DNA of 64,000 bases from Flagellimonas profundi (lineage in GTDB: Bacteria; Bacteroidota; Bacteroidia; Flavobacteriales; Flavobacteriaceae): the NCBI RefSeq assembly GCF_017313275.1, contig NZ_JAFLNM010000003.1:62001-126000 (forward strand), written 5' to 3'. Below, in pieces: positions 63,900 through 64,000 of this stretch. The notes beneath the pieces are model-generated. The model saw only the letters and a program-made list of their open reading frames with translations, had not been told where the DNA came from and did not search any database. The translations under genes were made by a program, and so were the position numbers. Numbering within the stretch: position 1 is the stretch's first letter; each line of letters opens with the position of its first letter.

Positions 63900-64000
63900 A
63901 TGACTACATCAGTAAAACCACCTACCTGGTTCTGGGTGGTGAGCGTTATTGCACTTTTATGGAATTTGGTCGGAGTTTTCAACTATCTCAATCAAGCTTT
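63900..64000 (+). CDS. Small membrane protein, 3' end outside the window
   Basis: Starts MTTSVKPPTWFWVVSV and continues with ALLWNLVGVFNYLNQA to the window edge (33 codons visible). One hydrophobic helix already visible suggests a small multi-helix membrane protein seen as a hypothetical in many Flavobacteriaceae. Function unknown. Confidence 0.7.
   Translation, partial: MTTSVKPPTWFWVVSVIALLWNLVGVFNYLNQA

Overview
This window is chromosomal DNA from a member of the Bacteroidota, most likely a marine Flavobacteriaceae of the Muricauda/Maribacter/Zobellia type (inferred from gene content and order, not from a marker-gene search). Signs of this are the -7 promoter boxes of the form TAnnTTTG, type IX secretion (T9SS) type B sorting domains, PorP/SprF proteins, a TonB-dependent receptor with an N-terminal regulatory-like domain, DUF4295/DUF5916/DUF6249 families, and the cinA-rpmB-rpmG-DUF4295-ftsY-rimO neighbourhood. 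No rRNA, tRNA, CRISPR array, insertion sequence, integrase or phage structural operon was seen.

Layout. 0-5 kb: the end of a serine hydrolase, then a fasciclin gene divergent from an ECF sigma/RskA-type anti-sigma pair, then a Tat-exported Gfo/Idh/MocA oxidoreductase coupled to a DoxX membrane protein. 5-7.7 kb: an unusual three-part fusion (two cNMP-binding-like domains, PlsC-like acyltransferase, SGNH hydrolase). 7.7-21.7 kb: mostly housekeeping genes on the minus strand (rimO, amidase, ftsY, DUF4295, rpmG, rpmB, cinA, orphan Hpt, FAH-family enzyme, exonuclease, 2-oxoacid dehydrogenase E2, recR), interrupted by a plus-strand secreted TSP3-repeat protein and followed by an SSS transporter and a CoA-binding protein. 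22-36 kb: TonB-dependent receptor, FabH, ABC1 kinase with its TetR neighbour, htpG, small membrane proteins, a second ECF sigma factor with a putative membrane anti-sigma, a MOSC protein, an AraC regulator and an S1/P1 nuclease. 36-43 kb: DUF5916 outer-membrane protein, a small lipoprotein gene broken by a stop codon, a DUF819 transporter, a DUF4369 lipoprotein, manA, queD and idi.

43-62 kb is the most distinctive part. It is a surface-structure island of six minus-strand genes in two tight transcription units. Unit one (61.8 to 54.5 kb) encodes a 1442-residue T9SS type B protein with 41-residue Cys/Asp-rich repeats and about 100-residue Ig/cadherin-like repeats, a PorP/SprF protein and a TPR-PD40-OmpA protein, and ends at a terminator. 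Unit two (54.15 to 43.0 kb) encodes a 2721-residue fibre-like protein, a second T9SS type B protein and a second PorP/SprF protein. The fibre is built from twelve units that combine a phage-tail-fibre-like AATKAYVD segment with long IxxNTxx heptad coiled coil; unit lengths differ only by multiples of 21 bp. I infer one cell-surface apparatus exported by T9SS, with PorP/SprF as outer-membrane partners and OmpA as the peptidoglycan link.

The window ends with prfC and the start of a small membrane-protein gene.
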